From contig JACPDN010000006.1 in NCBI GenBank assembly GCA_016183985.1, positions 930,001 through 994,000 on the forward strand: DNA of 64,000 nt, written 5' to 3'. Each line of letters opens with the position of its first letter. Position 1 is the first letter of the stretch. The DNA is from Pseudomonadota bacterium. GTDB lineage: Bacteria > Pseudomonadota > Alphaproteobacteria > Dongiales > Dongiaceae. Shown here piece after piece: positions 1 through 8,437 of the stretch. A program made the position numbers and the translations under genes. The notes below the pieces were generated by a model. That model was given only the letters and a program-made list of their open reading frames with translations, did no database searches and was not told the DNA's origin.

Positions 1-1
1 G

Positions 2-706
2 GCCAATATGAGCCACGAACTGATGACACCGCTCAACGCGATCATCGGTTTTGCCGATGTCATGCGCATGGGGCTGCTGGGTCCGGTCGAAAACCCCGAA
101 TATCGTTCTTATGTGAAGGATATCCACGGCAGCGCCATCAATCTGATGGGCATCATCAACGACATCCTCGACGTTTCGCGCATCGAGAACGGCCAGGCCG
201 AGATCAGTGAGAGCGCCTGCAATATCGAAGAGCTGTTCGATGCCGTCTCGCGCCTCATCCAGGACCGGCTGCAATCGCAGGGCCTCACGCTCAATGTCGA
301 CCTGCCGATGCGCCTGCCACGCGTCCATGCCGATAAGCGCAAGCTGAAGCAGATCCTGGCCAATCTGCTTGCCAATGCCGTGAAGTTCACGCCCAAGGGC
401 GGCCGTATCACACTTTCGGCCAGCATGGCGCGGAACGGGGATATGGTGCTGGTCGTCAACGACACCGGTATCGGCATCGCCACCGAAGACATCGACCGCG
501 TGATGCATCCCTTTGCCCAGGCGGATGGCGGCCTGAACCGTAAATATGAAGGCACCGGGCTGGGACTTACCCTGTCGCTGGGCCTCGCGCGTCTCCATGG
601 CGGCGATCTCCGTCTGGAAAGCACACTCGGCGAAGGCACCCGCGCCATCGTCACTCTACCCGGCACCCGCGTCATCGACGGCAATCACCTGACGCCGGTG
701 AAGTAG
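2..706 (+). CDS. Sensor histidine kinase, C-terminal part (5' end outside window)
   Basis: The frame is open to the left edge, and the codons before the first ATG (position 8) read Ala-Asn, as in the usual ANMSHEL phosphoacceptor motif, so the true start lies outside the window. What remains is a HisKA dimerisation helix with phospho-accepting His in MSHELMTPLN, followed by an HATPase_c domain: N box LANLLANAVKF, G1 box NDTGIGIA, G2 box GTGLGL. The protein autophosphorylates on His and passes the phosphate to an unseen response regulator. There is no receiver domain after the ATPase. The usual Arg after HEL is Met here. The signal-sensing part and the partner cannot be seen. The kinase family is certain, the role unknown. 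Confidence 0.9.
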   Translation, partial: ANMSHELMTPLNAIIGFADVMRMGLLGPVENPEYRSYVKDIHGSAINLMGIINDILDVSRIENGQAEISESACNIEELFDAVSRLIQDRLQSQGLTLNVDLPMRLPRVHADKRKLKQILANLLANAVKFTPKGGRITLSASMARNGDMVLVVNDTGIGIATEDIDRVMHPFAQADGGLNRKYEGTGLGLTLSLGLARLHGGDLRLESTLGEGTRAIVTLPGTRVIDGNHLTPVK

Positions 707-733
707 GATCGTATCGGATAGCGAGCGCTGCAA

Positions 734-845
734 CGCCCCCTCTCCCCGCCCCTCCCCCACGATGGGGGGAGGGAATCGTCAGCCATAACAACCTCACCCA
801 AATTCCCTCTCCCCAACGTGGGAGAGGGTTAGGGAGAGGGGGGCG
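734..845. repeat. Nested palindromic intergenic repeat
   Basis: The gap between the kinase and the DUF2336 gene holds a nested inverted-repeat structure. Outer arms at 734-746 and 832-845 are complementary, apart from one extra G on the right. Inside lie two separate hairpins: 750-758 with 765-773 (9 bp, 6-nt loop) and 805-813 with 820-828 (9 bp, 6-nt loop). The C/T-rich and G/A-rich arms resemble the dispersed CCCTCTCCC palindromes found between genes in many alphaproteobacteria. It could act as a terminator or RNA-stability element, or be a small non-autonomous repeat. There is no T-run after it on the top strand. Confidence 0.75.
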
Positions 846-937
846 CGAAGCGCTTATCACCCCGATCTCCTTTACCCATGCCCGTCCCGCGGGTTACCAA
901 TGACGAGCATCCCCTGCTGAGTCGGGAGTGAAGAGGC

Positions 938-2098
938 GTGAGCGAGGGGTTCGACCTCAAGGAATTGGCGTTGGTGGCCCGCGACAAGTCGCCGGAGGGC
1001 CGCTCGAAGATGTTTGCGCTGCTGGCGCGCCTGTTCTGGCGCCGCGGTGCCATCATGAAGCCCAAGGAAAAGGTCATGCTGGCCGAGATCCTGCGGCTGC
1101 TGCGCCCCAAGACCCTGACGCAAGCCCGCATGGAGCTCGCTTATGAAATGGCGGGATCGACTCTGGCGGAGCCGGAGCTTCTCAAGGTCTTTGCCGAGGA
1201 CGAAATTGAAGTCGCCTCGCCGGTGCTATTTTCCACAAACCGGCTAGAGCCCAGCGATCTGGTCAGCGTGATCGAGGCTCATGGCATTTCCCATGGCAGC
1301 GTCATCGCCCGGCGCAAGGGATTGACCATCTCTGCCGTCGATGCACTGGCGCGGTTGGAAGACCCGGAGATTCTGCGACGATTGCTGGCCGATGCGGACG
1401 TCCCCTTCTCGATCCCCGCCCTCTCTTCAGCCGCGCTGGTCGCCATGACGGATGTCGACCTGCAGCGCCTGCTGTGCGAAAGGCGCGAACTACCGGAGAG
1501 CCTGGCCGAGGATATGGTGACCTGGGCCGATCCGGACGTGCAGGAGAGCCTCAACAACCGCTTCCTCTTCGATGCCATGGTGGCGTCCGCCCAACAGCCG
1601 GTTTACGGACAGCGCGCCGCGGCATTGCCCGAAACGCAGCCAGCGCCCATGACCGAGGAAGGCGGTGAGATCGAGCTGACGCCGGCTTCCATGATCAGCG
1701 CCTTGCGCGGCGGCAACCTCGCGCTCTTTCAAGCGCAGGTGGCGCATCTTGCCAATTTGCGCATGGGGCTCGTGCGCAAGCTGATGAACGAGAACGGCGG
1801 TGACAGCATCGCCTTCATTGCCCGTGCCATCGGCCTCCGGCGGGACGAGTTCGCACAGATCTATCTGCAGATACGCAAGCTCGGCACAAAGACTGGCGGA
1901 ATCGGTGCCGCGGATCTTGGCCAGGCGCTCGACTTCTTCGACCGAACCGAAGCCGCTCAGGCCAGTGCCATCATCGCCCGATGGCGGCGCGAATCAGCCC
2001 GAGAGGCGCTGACCGAGAGCGAGGACGTGGCCCTGGTGCCGGCTGCGGACCCTGCTTCGGCGCCCGACGAGCCTCGTCCTACCGAAACGGCCTCCTGA
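938..2098 (+). CDS. DUF2336 domain-containing protein
   Basis: 386 aa, GTG start, with GGGAG about nine bases upstream. The central 300 residues are Leu/Ala/Glu-rich helices of the DUF2336 type, which is confined largely to alphaproteobacteria and has a HEAT-like alpha-helical look. The last 25 residues are Pro/Ala/Glu-rich and probably disordered. There is no signal peptide or membrane segment, so it is probably cytoplasmic. DUF2336 has no established biochemical role that I can assign here. It stands alone, between a kinase fragment and the opp operon, with more than 200 bp on either side. The gene call is firm; the function is unknown. Confidence 0.85.
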   Translation: MSEGFDLKELALVARDKSPEGRSKMFALLARLFWRRGAIMKPKEKVMLAEILRLLRPKTLTQARMELAYEMAGSTLAEPELLKVFAEDEIEVASPVLFSTNRLEPSDLVSVIEAHGISHGSVIARRKGLTISAVDALARLEDPEILRRLLADADVPFSIPALSSAALVAMTDVDLQRLLCERRELPESLAEDMVTWADPDVQESLNNRFLFDAMVASAQQPVYGQRAAALPETQPAPMTEEGGEIELTPASMISALRGGNLALFQAQVAHLANLRMGLVRKLMNENGGDSIAFIARAIGLRRDEFAQIYLQIRKLGTKTGGIGAADLGQALDFFDRTEAAQASAIIARWRRESAREALTESEDVALVPAADPASAPDEPRPTETAS

Positions 2099-2146
2099 GC
2101 CGTCCCTTTCGTACAAGCGTTTACCAATTGCGCCGATGTCTGTTAC

Positions 2147-2198
2147 AGCCCGGCGCTCCGGCGAACCGAGCGATGGCAACCCGTCGATGCGCCGGGCT
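2147..2198. other. Long inverted repeat in the oppA upstream region
   Basis: The 337-bp gap 2099-2435 contains no convincing gene. A perfect 10-bp inverted repeat (AGCCCGGCGC at 2147-2156, complement at 2189-2198) is separated by 32 bases and not followed by a T-run, so it is not a classical terminator. The rest of the gap must hold the oppA promoter and leader. I could not place a confident -35/-10 pair. The leader also contains GGGAAC and CCGCAA stretches that recall cobalamin riboswitches, but the conserved core is absent. Confidence 0.45.
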
Positions 2199-2435
2199 CC
2201 CTCGCGGATCGACTGAAAACGCCCCGACTACCGGGAACAAAAGCAGCCCTGCCGCTGCGACCGCAAAAGCGAGAAACCCGCAAGAAATCAGCTATTTCTA
2301 TTGAACCATGCCAATTGTTGAAGAAAGATGACGCCAGCTGAGGGCAAGACGTCGGTACCGGACAAGTCGCAAGACCTTGCCGAACAAGCCGCGCTAGAGC
2401 CCTCGAGCTTTCGAATGACAGAGGAGGTCTAAAAA

Positions 2436-4028
2436 ATGAACCAGGTATTTAAGAGGCTGGTGCTGCCGGCCATAACCGTTGCCGCCTTGATGGCGAGCAC
2501 GGCGCTGGCGCAAGCCGAGATGGTGCTCCATCGCGGTAACGGCGCCGAGCCAGAAACGATCAACCCGCACAAATCGACGGGCGTTACCGAAGCCAATATC
2601 GAAGCCGACATCTTCGAGGGCCTCACCACCTATGCGCCGAACGGCGATATCGTTCCGGGCGCCGCCGAGAGCTGGGAAATCAGCGACGACGGCAAAACCT
2701 ATACCTTCCATCTGCGCAAGAATGCGAAATGGTCGAACGGCGATGCCGTGACGGCGAAGGATTTCGTCTTCGGCTTCCAGGACGCGATCAATCCCGAGAC
2801 GGCGGCCGATTACGCGCCGATCCTCGATGTCATCGTGAACGCGGAAAAGATCCGCAAGAACGAGGAGAAGGACTTTTCCAAGCTCGGTGCCGAAGCGGTC
2901 GACGATTACACGCTGAAAGTTTCGCTGACTGGCCCGACGCCCTACTTCCTGGGCCTGCTGCGTCACCCGATTTCCTATCCGGTGCACAAGGCCACTGTCG
3001 AGAAGTTCAAGGACGACTGGACGCGCCCGGGCAATATCGTCAGCAACGGTGCCTATCAGCTGACCGAATGGACGCCGCAGGCGTCGCTGACCTATGTGAA
3101 GAACCCGAACTATTGGGATGCCGGCAACGTCAAAGTCGATAAGGTCGTCATGTACCCGACCGAGGATCTGGCTGAAGAGCTGAAGCGCTTCAAGGCCGGC
3201 GAACTCGACGTCACCTATGACGCGCCGTCGGAGCAGATTCCGGATCTTGAGAAGAACTATCCGGACGAGTTCAAGAACACGCCCTATCTCGGCACCTATT
3301 ACTATGTGATCAACCTGACCCGTGAAGCGCTGGGCGCCCAGCCGGACCTCCGCAAGGCGCTGTCGCTCGGCGTCAACCGCGAGATCCTGGTTTCGAAGAT
3401 CACACAAGGCGGCGAAGCCCCGGCCTATTCGTGGGAACCGCCGATGTCCAACTACAAGCAGGCCTTCGTCGATTTCAAGGACATGCCGCAGAAGCAGCGC
3501 CTGGAAGAAGCCAAGAAGCTGCTTGAGAAGCACGGCTACAGCAAGGACAACCCGCTGAAGGTCGAACTGCTCTACAACACCAGCGAAAACCACAAGAAGA
3601 TCGCCGTCGCTGTGCAGAGCATGTGGAAGCAGATCGGCGTCGACGCCAGCCTGCGTAACGAAGAATGGAAGGTCTATCTCGAGACCCGCGACAAGAAGCA
3701 ATTCGATGTCGCCCGCGCGGCCTGGATCGCCGACTATGACGATCCGATCAACTTCGCGGATATGTTCCTGTCCGATGCCGGCGAGCGTAATGACGCCGGC
3801 TACAGCAACCCGGAATACGACAAGCTGGTGAAGGGTACCGGCACGGAGACGGATCCGGCCAAGCGCATGCAGATGTTCCATGACGCCGAGCAGATCTTCC
3901 TCAACGACAATGCCATGATCCCGATCTATCACTACACATCGCAGCATATGGTGTCGAAGAAGGTGGCAGGCTGGGAATACAACATTCTCGATTTCCACCT
4001 GGCACGTTTCATCACCGTAGCGCAGTAA
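2436..4028 (+). CDS. oppA: Oligopeptide ABC transporter, periplasmic substrate-binding protein
   Basis: 530 aa, solute-binding protein family 5. Sec signal peptide at residues 1-25, with cleavage near ALA-QAE. The mature chain starts with the family signature (HRGNGAEPETINPHKSTG) and carries the typical FDGL-like element EGLTTYAPNGDIVPGAAESW. The ending IPIYHYTSQHMV and the ~530-residue length match OppA/MppA proteins. It captures peptides in the periplasm and hands them to OppBC. The start is fixed by a strong Shine-Dalgarno GAGGAGGT (2421-2428), seven bases before the ATG. It is first in oppABCDF. A strong hairpin follows its stop, consistent with more binding protein than permease. Exact ligand (peptide, murein peptide or other) is not deducible. 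Confidence 0.93.
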   Translation: MNQVFKRLVLPAITVAALMASTALAQAEMVLHRGNGAEPETINPHKSTGVTEANIEADIFEGLTTYAPNGDIVPGAAESWEISDDGKTYTFHLRKNAKWSNGDAVTAKDFVFGFQDAINPETAADYAPILDVIVNAEKIRKNEEKDFSKLGAEAVDDYTLKVSLTGPTPYFLGLLRHPISYPVHKATVEKFKDDWTRPGNIVSNGAYQLTEWTPQASLTYVKNPNYWDAGNVKVDKVVMYPTEDLAEELKRFKAGELDVTYDAPSEQIPDLEKNYPDEFKNTPYLGTYYYVINLTREALGAQPDLRKALSLGVNREILVSKITQGGEAPAYSWEPPMSNYKQAFVDFKDMPQKQRLEEAKKLLEKHGYSKDNPLKVELLYNTSENHKKIAVAVQSMWKQIGVDASLRNEEWKVYLETRDKKQFDVARAAWIADYDDPINFADMFLSDAGERNDAGYSNPEYDKLVKGTGTETDPAKRMQMFHDAEQIFLNDNAMIPIYHYTSQHMVSKKVAGWEYNILDFHLARFITVAQ

Positions 4029-4042
4029 GATTGCGTGATGGG

Positions 4043-4080
4043 CGACCCGGTGGCATCATGCCACCGGGTCGTTTTTCTTT
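4043..4080 (+). terminator. Intra-operon terminator/attenuator after oppA
   Basis: A perfect 13-bp stem (4043-4055 with 4059-4071), a 3-nt TCA loop, then TTTTTCTTT. It lies 15 bases after the oppA stop and 61 before oppB. It should stop most transcripts after oppA and let a fraction read on into oppBCDF, the usual way binding proteins are made in excess. Confidence 0.9.
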
Positions 4081-4131
4081 GACCCGATACGCCTCGGCAC
4101 CGTTCGTCGGCACCGATGGGAGGCGGCTGTT

Positions 4132-5049
4132 ATGCTCAATTACACAATTCGACGCCTGATCGGCGCGATACCGACCCTTTTCGTCATCCTGGCGGTATCC
4201 TTCTTCATGGTGCGCATGGCACCCGGCGGCCCGTTCGACAAGGAACGCAAGGTTCCGGCCGAAGTCGAAGCGAAACTCATCCAGCAATACCATTTGGACG
4301 AACCCCTGCCGCAGCAGTTTGTCCGTTATATCGGCGGCCTGGCGCAGGGCGATTTCGGCCCCTCGTTCAAATATAAGGATTTCACGGTTTCCGAACTGAT
4401 CTGGCAGGGCTTCCCGACCTCGCTTGCTCTCGGCCTGTCGGCAATCGCCATCGCGCTCATTGTCGGCGTCAGCCTGGGGATCTGGTCGTCACTCAGACAG
4501 AATTCATGGATCGACTATCTGAGTGTCGGCACGGCCATGATGGGAATCGCCGTGCCCAATTTCGTCATTGCCCCGATCATGACTCTGGTTTTCGGCCTGA
4601 TGCTGCATTGGCTGCCCGTGGGGGGCTGGGGCAAGCCCACAAACTGGATTCTGCCCATCATCGCCCTCGCTATCCCGCAGATCGCCGCCTTCACACGCCT
4701 TACGCGCGGATCGATGCTGGAAATCCTGCGCAGCAACTTCGTGCGCACGGCGCGCGCCAAGGGTCTGCCGGAGCTCGTCACGCTGACTCGCCATGCCATC
4801 CGTGCCGCTTTGATGCCGGTCGTCTCCTATATGGGGCCGGCCATTGCCAACATCGTCACCGGTTCGGTCATCGTTGAGCAGATTTTCGGCATTCCGGGGA
4901 TCGGTCGCTATTTCGTGCAGGGCGCCATCAACCGCGACTACACACTGGTCCTCGGCGTCACCATCCTGTTCGGTGCGCTCGTCATCATCTGCAACCTCCT
5001 TGCCGACATCTGCTACGGCCTGCTGGATCCGAAGGTGCGCTATGACTGA
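4132..5049 (+). CDS. oppB: Oligopeptide ABC transporter permease
   Basis: 305 aa inner-membrane permease of the DppB/OppB type (binding-protein-dependent transport family). The N-terminus MLNYTIRRLIGAIPTLFVI is the classic OppB start, with a first membrane helix at about residues 8-30. Five further helices follow after a large periplasmic loop (residues 35-95). The EAA loop that contacts the ATPases is seen around residue 210 (FVRTARAKGLPELVTLTRHAIR). GGGAGG about ten bases upstream serves as ribosome site. It pairs with OppC to form the channel. Its stop overlaps the oppC start by 8 nt, indicating translational coupling. Confidence 0.93.
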   Translation: MLNYTIRRLIGAIPTLFVILAVSFFMVRMAPGGPFDKERKVPAEVEAKLIQQYHLDEPLPQQFVRYIGGLAQGDFGPSFKYKDFTVSELIWQGFPTSLALGLSAIAIALIVGVSLGIWSSLRQNSWIDYLSVGTAMMGIAVPNFVIAPIMTLVFGLMLHWLPVGGWGKPTNWILPIIALAIPQIAAFTRLTRGSMLEILRSNFVRTARAKGLPELVTLTRHAIRAALMPVVSYMGPAIANIVTGSVIVEQIFGIPGIGRYFVQGAINRDYTLVLGVTILFGALVIICNLLADICYGLLDPKVRYD

Positions 5050-5929
5050 TCTTGCAATCCTTGCCGTCCAGCCGGAAGTCAAAGGCCGAAGCCTCTGGGC
5101 CGACGCCCGGCGGCGCTTTATGCACAACAAGGCCGCAGTCGCCGGCCTCGCCATCCTCATCCTGGTTACGTTGCTTTGCTTCGGTGCCCCTTACCTGGGC
5201 CTCAGGGACCAGGACGAGATCAATTGGGACATGATCAGCGTCGGGCCTAACTGGGCCGAAGGCTATTATTTCGGCACCGACCAGAATGGTCGCGATCTCT
5301 TCGTGCGCACGCTTTACGGCGGGCAGGTTTCGCTCATCGTCGGCATGGTGGCCACCCTGGTCAGCCTTGTCATCGGCACGCTTTGGGGCGCCACCGCCGG
5401 CTTCATCGGTGGACGCACCGACAATGTGATGATGCGCATCGTCGATATTCTCTATTCCATTCCCTTCATCTTCTTCGTCATTCTGCTCACGGTCGTATTC
5501 AACAAGAGCATGGTGCTGATCTATCTTGCGATCGGTGCCGTGAGCTGGCTCGACATGGCCCGCATCGTGCGCGGGCAGACGATCAGCATCCGCCGCAAGG
5601 AATTCATCGAGGCGGCGCATGCGAGCGGCGTTTCCAATTGGCGGATCATCACGCGGCATATCATCCCGAACTGCCTGGGTCCGGTCGTCGTCTATATGAC
5701 ACTGACCGTTCCGGCCGTGATCCTGACCGAGAGTTTCCTCTCTTACCTCGGCATGGGTGTGCAGGAGCCGAATTCCTCCTGGGGCACCCTTATCAGTGAA
5801 GGCGCCAAGTCGATGGATATCGCGCCCTGGGCCGTCGTCTTCCCCAGCGCGGTCATGGTGGTGACGCTGCTGGCACTCAACTTCGTGGGCGATGGCCTGC
5901 GCGATGCGCTCGACCCGAAGGACCGGTAA
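5042..5929 (+). CDS. oppC: Oligopeptide ABC transporter permease
   Basis: 295 aa. I take the ATG at 5042 (MTDLAILAVQPEV), which overlaps the oppB stop by 8 nt and has GAAGGTG in front. A longer in-frame extension inside oppB has no support. The N-terminal OppC_N segment (FMHNKAAVAGLAILILVTLL) is followed by the DppC-type signature GTDQNGRDLFVRTLYGGQVSL, which is periplasmic, and then five membrane helices. The EAA loop is at EAAHASGVSNWRIITRHIIPN. It is the second half of the peptide channel. Six bases separate it from oppD. Confidence 0.93.
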   Translation: MTDLAILAVQPEVKGRSLWADARRRFMHNKAAVAGLAILILVTLLCFGAPYLGLRDQDEINWDMISVGPNWAEGYYFGTDQNGRDLFVRTLYGGQVSLIVGMVATLVSLVIGTLWGATAGFIGGRTDNVMMRIVDILYSIPFIFFVILLTVVFNKSMVLIYLAIGAVSWLDMARIVRGQTISIRRKEFIEAAHASGVSNWRIITRHIIPNCLGPVVVYMTLTVPAVILTESFLSYLGMGVQEPNSSWGTLISEGAKSMDIAPWAVVFPSAVMVVTLLALNFVGDGLRDALDPKDR

Positions 5930-5935
5930 CGCGAC

Positions 5936-6940
5936 ATGAACAACGTTCTCGAGGTCACCAATCTCAATACCAGCTTCTGGACGCCGGAAGGCGATGTGAA
6001 CGCTGTCAACAACGTCTCGTTCAGCATCCAGCGCGGCGAAACGTTGGGCATCGTCGGTGAATCCGGCTCGGGCAAGAGCCAGATTTTCATGTCGATCATG
6101 GGGCTTCTTGCCAGCAATGGCCGGGCCACCGGATCGGTCAAGGTGACCGGCACCGAGATCCTTGGCGTCGCCACGGCGGATCTCAACAAGATCCGTGGCG
6201 CCAGGATGTCGATGATCTTTCAGGATCCAATGACATCCCTCAATCCCTATCTCACTGTGCGTCGACAGATGACCGAAGTGCTGATGACGCATAAGGGGAT
6301 GAGCGAGAAGGAAGCAACCGAAGCCTCGATCCGCATGCTGGACCAGGTGCAGATCCCCGAGGCGCGGCGGCGCGTCAATATGCACCCGCACGAGTTTTCG
6401 GGCGGCATGCGCCAGCGCGTCATGATCGCCATGGCCCTGCTGTGCGGACCCGAGATCCTCATCGCCGATGAACCGACGACCGCCCTCGACGTGACCGTGC
6501 AGGCGCAGATCCTCGATCTGCTTTCGCAGCTTCGGCGCGACAACGGCATGGCGATCGCGCTGATCACCCACGACCTTGGCGTCATCGCCGGCCTCGCCGA
6601 CCGGGTGATGGTGATGTATGCGGGTGGCATTGCCGAAGAAGGCGCCGTCCGCGACATCTTCAAACGGCCACAGCATCCCTATACCGAGGGGCTGTTGCGC
6701 TCGATGCCGCGTCTCGATGAAACGGGGATAAACCGCCTGCAGACCATCGGCGGCCAGCCGCCCAATCTGCAGAACCTGCCGAGCGGCTGTTCCTTCCGGG
6801 AACGTTGCCCCTATGCCTTCGACCGCTGCATCAATGAACGCCCGGCCTTGCGCGAGATCGGTGCGCCCGGCCGCGCCAAGGCGTGCCATTTGGATGAACT
6901 GAGCGGTGCCCGAAGCCCCAAGATCGGAGTGGTCGCATGA
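5936..6940 (+). CDS. oppD: Oligopeptide ABC transporter ATP-binding protein
   Basis: 334 aa cytoplasmic ATPase. Walker [10 protein letters not shown] (residues ~41-49), Q-loop [11 protein letters not shown], signature SGGMRQRV, Walker [14 protein letters not shown]-loop ITHDLG. The C-terminal oligopeptide-transporter extension contains the Cys cluster ([14 protein letters not shown]) that in relatives binds an Fe-S cluster. It powers OppBC together with OppF. Its stop overlaps the oppF start in an ATGA junction (6937-6940). Confidence 0.93.
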   Translation: MNNVLEVTNLNTSFWTPEGDVNAVNNVSFSIQRGETLGIVGESGSGKSQIFMSIMGLLASNGRATGSVKVTGTEILGVATADLNKIRGARMSMIFQDPMTSLNPYLTVRRQMTEVLMTHKGMSEKEATEASIRMLDQVQIPEARRRVNMHPHEFSGGMRQRVMIAMALLCGPEILIADEPTTALDVTVQAQILDLLSQLRRDNGMAIALITHDLGVIAGLADRVMVMYAGGIAEEGAVRDIFKRPQHPYTEGLLRSMPRLDETGINRLQTIGGQPPNLQNLPSGCSFRERCPYAFDRCINERPALREIGAPGRAKACHLDELSGARSPKIGVVA

Positions 6941-7935
6941 GCGCGCCTTTGCTTTCCGTCAGCGACCTCAAGGTCCATTTCGATGTCGGGCGCAAGCGGC
7001 TCTTCGGCGGCGGGACACCTGCCGTCGTCAAGGCGGTGGATGGCGTCTCATTCGATCTCAAACCCGGTGAGACCTTGGGCCTGGTCGGTGAATCCGGTTG
7101 TGGCAAGTCGACTCTGGGACGCGCGGTCCTGCGCCTGCTGCCGCTCAAAGGCGGGCGTACGGTGTGGCTGGGTCAGGATCTCGCCAAGCTCGATGCCGAT
7201 GCCATGCGGGGTCTGCGGCGCGAGATGCAGATCATCTTCCAAGACCCGCTGGCGAGCCTCAACCCGCGCATGACGGTGGGGCAGATCATTGCCGAGCCGC
7301 TTACGACGTTCCAACCCAACCTCAGCGCCAATGACGTGAAGGCACGCGTCAAAGCGATGATGGCGAAGGTCGGCTTGTTGCCCAACCAGGTCAACCGCTA
7401 CCCGCACGAATTCTCCGGCGGGCAGTGCCAGCGCATCGGTATCGCGCGCGCCATCATCAATAATCCGCGCCTCATCGTCTGCGACGAGCCGGTCTCGGCC
7501 CTCGACGTTTCCATTCAGGCGCAGATCGTCAACCTGCTGATGGATCTGCAGAAGGAGATGGGCATGTCGCTCATCTTCATCTCGCACAACCTCGCCATCG
7601 TGCGGCATATCAGCCACCGGGTCATGGTGCTTTATCTCGGCAAGGTGATGGAGATCGCGGACCGGGATTCACTCTATAAGAATCCGCTGCATCCCTATAC
7701 GCAGGCATTGAATTCCGCCGTGCCGGTGCCGGACCCGGAGATCGAGCAGAGCAAGGCGCGCATCGTCCTCAAAGGCGATCTGCCCTCGCCGCTCAATCCG
7801 CCATCCGGCTGCCCGTTCCGCACGCGCTGCCCCCGCGCCACGGAAATCTGCGCCCAGGAAATGCCGGAACTGGTGTCGACCGGGAAGGATCACATGGTGG
7901 CCTGCCACCATGCGGGGCCACCCCATTTGAACTGA
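6937..7935 (+). CDS. oppF: Oligopeptide ABC transporter ATP-binding protein
   Basis: 332 aa, second ATPase of the importer. Walker [13 protein letters not shown]-loop [12 protein letters not shown], signature [13 protein letters not shown], Walker [14 protein letters not shown]-loop ISHNLA. The C-terminal dipeptide-transporter domain has the Cys motif [14 protein letters not shown]. It lies last in the operon, just before a strong terminator. Compared with OppD it has a small insertion near residue 20 ([12 protein letters not shown]), common in OppF. Confidence 0.93.
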   Translation: MSAPLLSVSDLKVHFDVGRKRLFGGGTPAVVKAVDGVSFDLKPGETLGLVGESGCGKSTLGRAVLRLLPLKGGRTVWLGQDLAKLDADAMRGLRREMQIIFQDPLASLNPRMTVGQIIAEPLTTFQPNLSANDVKARVKAMMAKVGLLPNQVNRYPHEFSGGQCQRIGIARAIINNPRLIVCDEPVSALDVSIQAQIVNLLMDLQKEMGMSLIFISHNLAIVRHISHRVMVLYLGKVMEIADRDSLYKNPLHPYTQALNSAVPVPDPEIEQSKARIVLKGDLPSPLNPPSGCPFRTRCPRATEICAQEMPELVSTGKDHMVACHHAGPPHLN

Positions 7936-7954
7936 GACGTCACTTCAAAAAAGC

Positions 7955-7987
7955 AAAAGCCCGGGTTGAAGCCCGGGCTTTTGTGTT
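7955..7987. terminator. Bidirectional terminator between oppF and gapR
   Basis: Perfect 11-bp stem AAAAGCCCGGG (7955-7965) with its complement (7972-7982) and a 6-nt loop. TTTTGTGTT follows on the top strand. On the bottom strand the hairpin is followed by a GCTTTTTTG run. It therefore serves both converging genes, oppF and gapR. Confidence 0.9.
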
Positions 7988-8005
7988 CCTGGTATCGCGC
8001 CGCGC

Positions 8006-8254
8006 TCAGACCATCATGCCGACGGCCCGCATGTAGATGTCGAGCAGCTCTTCCTGCTCCTGGCGGTCGTTCGGTTCCATTTTCCTGAGGCGGACGATCT
8101 GGCGCATGATCTTGGTGTCGAAGCCGTTGCCCTTGGCCTCGGCATAGACTTCCTTGATGTCGCCGGCGATGGCGGCCTTTTCTTCCTCCAGGCGCTCGAT
8201 GCGCTCGATGAAGGATTTGAGGTGGTCCGCAGCAATGCCACCGGAATCGGCCAT
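8006..8254 (-). CDS. gapR: GapR-type nucleoid-associated protein (DUF2312)
   Basis: 82 aa. The start is set at [13 protein letters not shown] because AGGAG stands six bases before that ATG; an in-frame upstream extension lacks family similarity. The chain is almost wholly helical, with the conserved DUF2312/UPF0335 pattern [18 protein letters not shown] and [17 protein letters not shown]. In Caulobacter the family member GapR binds AT-rich, over-twisted DNA as a tetramer and helps topoisomerases ahead of replication forks. The same role is inferred here. It is a single-gene unit, convergent with oppF and divergent from an EamA transporter over 183 bp. Confidence 0.88.
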   Translation of the reverse strand: MADSGGIAADHLKSFIERIERLEEEKAAIAGDIKEVYAEAKGNGFDTKIMRQIVRLRKMEPNDRQEQEELLDIYMRAVGMMV

Positions 8255-8437
8255 GGGAATCTCCTGAAAGTCAGAGACCGCGTGGGAATCGGGGCGCGGT
8301 CGAATCGGGCGGCACTCTAGCGGTGCCCCCGAGGTGGAACAAGACGGGAAAGCCTGTGGATAACGTGGATAGCGGGGCCATCTTGCAGGGTGCCCAAGTT
8401 CCGGGCAGAGTGCCGCCGCACTTGGTCCTGGATTCCC

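Noticed and set aside
734-845. The repeated C/T-rich palindromes were considered as a CRISPR remnant.
   Set aside because: There are only two dissimilar hairpins, no regularly spaced direct repeats, and no cas gene anywhere in the window.
2230-2300. GGGAAC and CCGCAA-type segments suggested a cobalamin riboswitch upstream of oppA.
   Set aside because: The conserved B12-box core and the kissing-loop elements are missing, and opp genes are not typical cobalamin targets.
2394-3998. A 534-residue open frame on the minus strand, antisense to oppA.
   Set aside because: oppA is certain from its signal peptide, ribosome site and family motifs. The antisense frame is a by-product of GC-rich codon use and has Arg/Gly/Val-biased composition.
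4985-6889. A 634-residue minus-strand frame antisense to oppC and oppD.
   Set aside because: It lies over two certain transporter genes, is rich in His, Arg and Asp, and shows no family motif.
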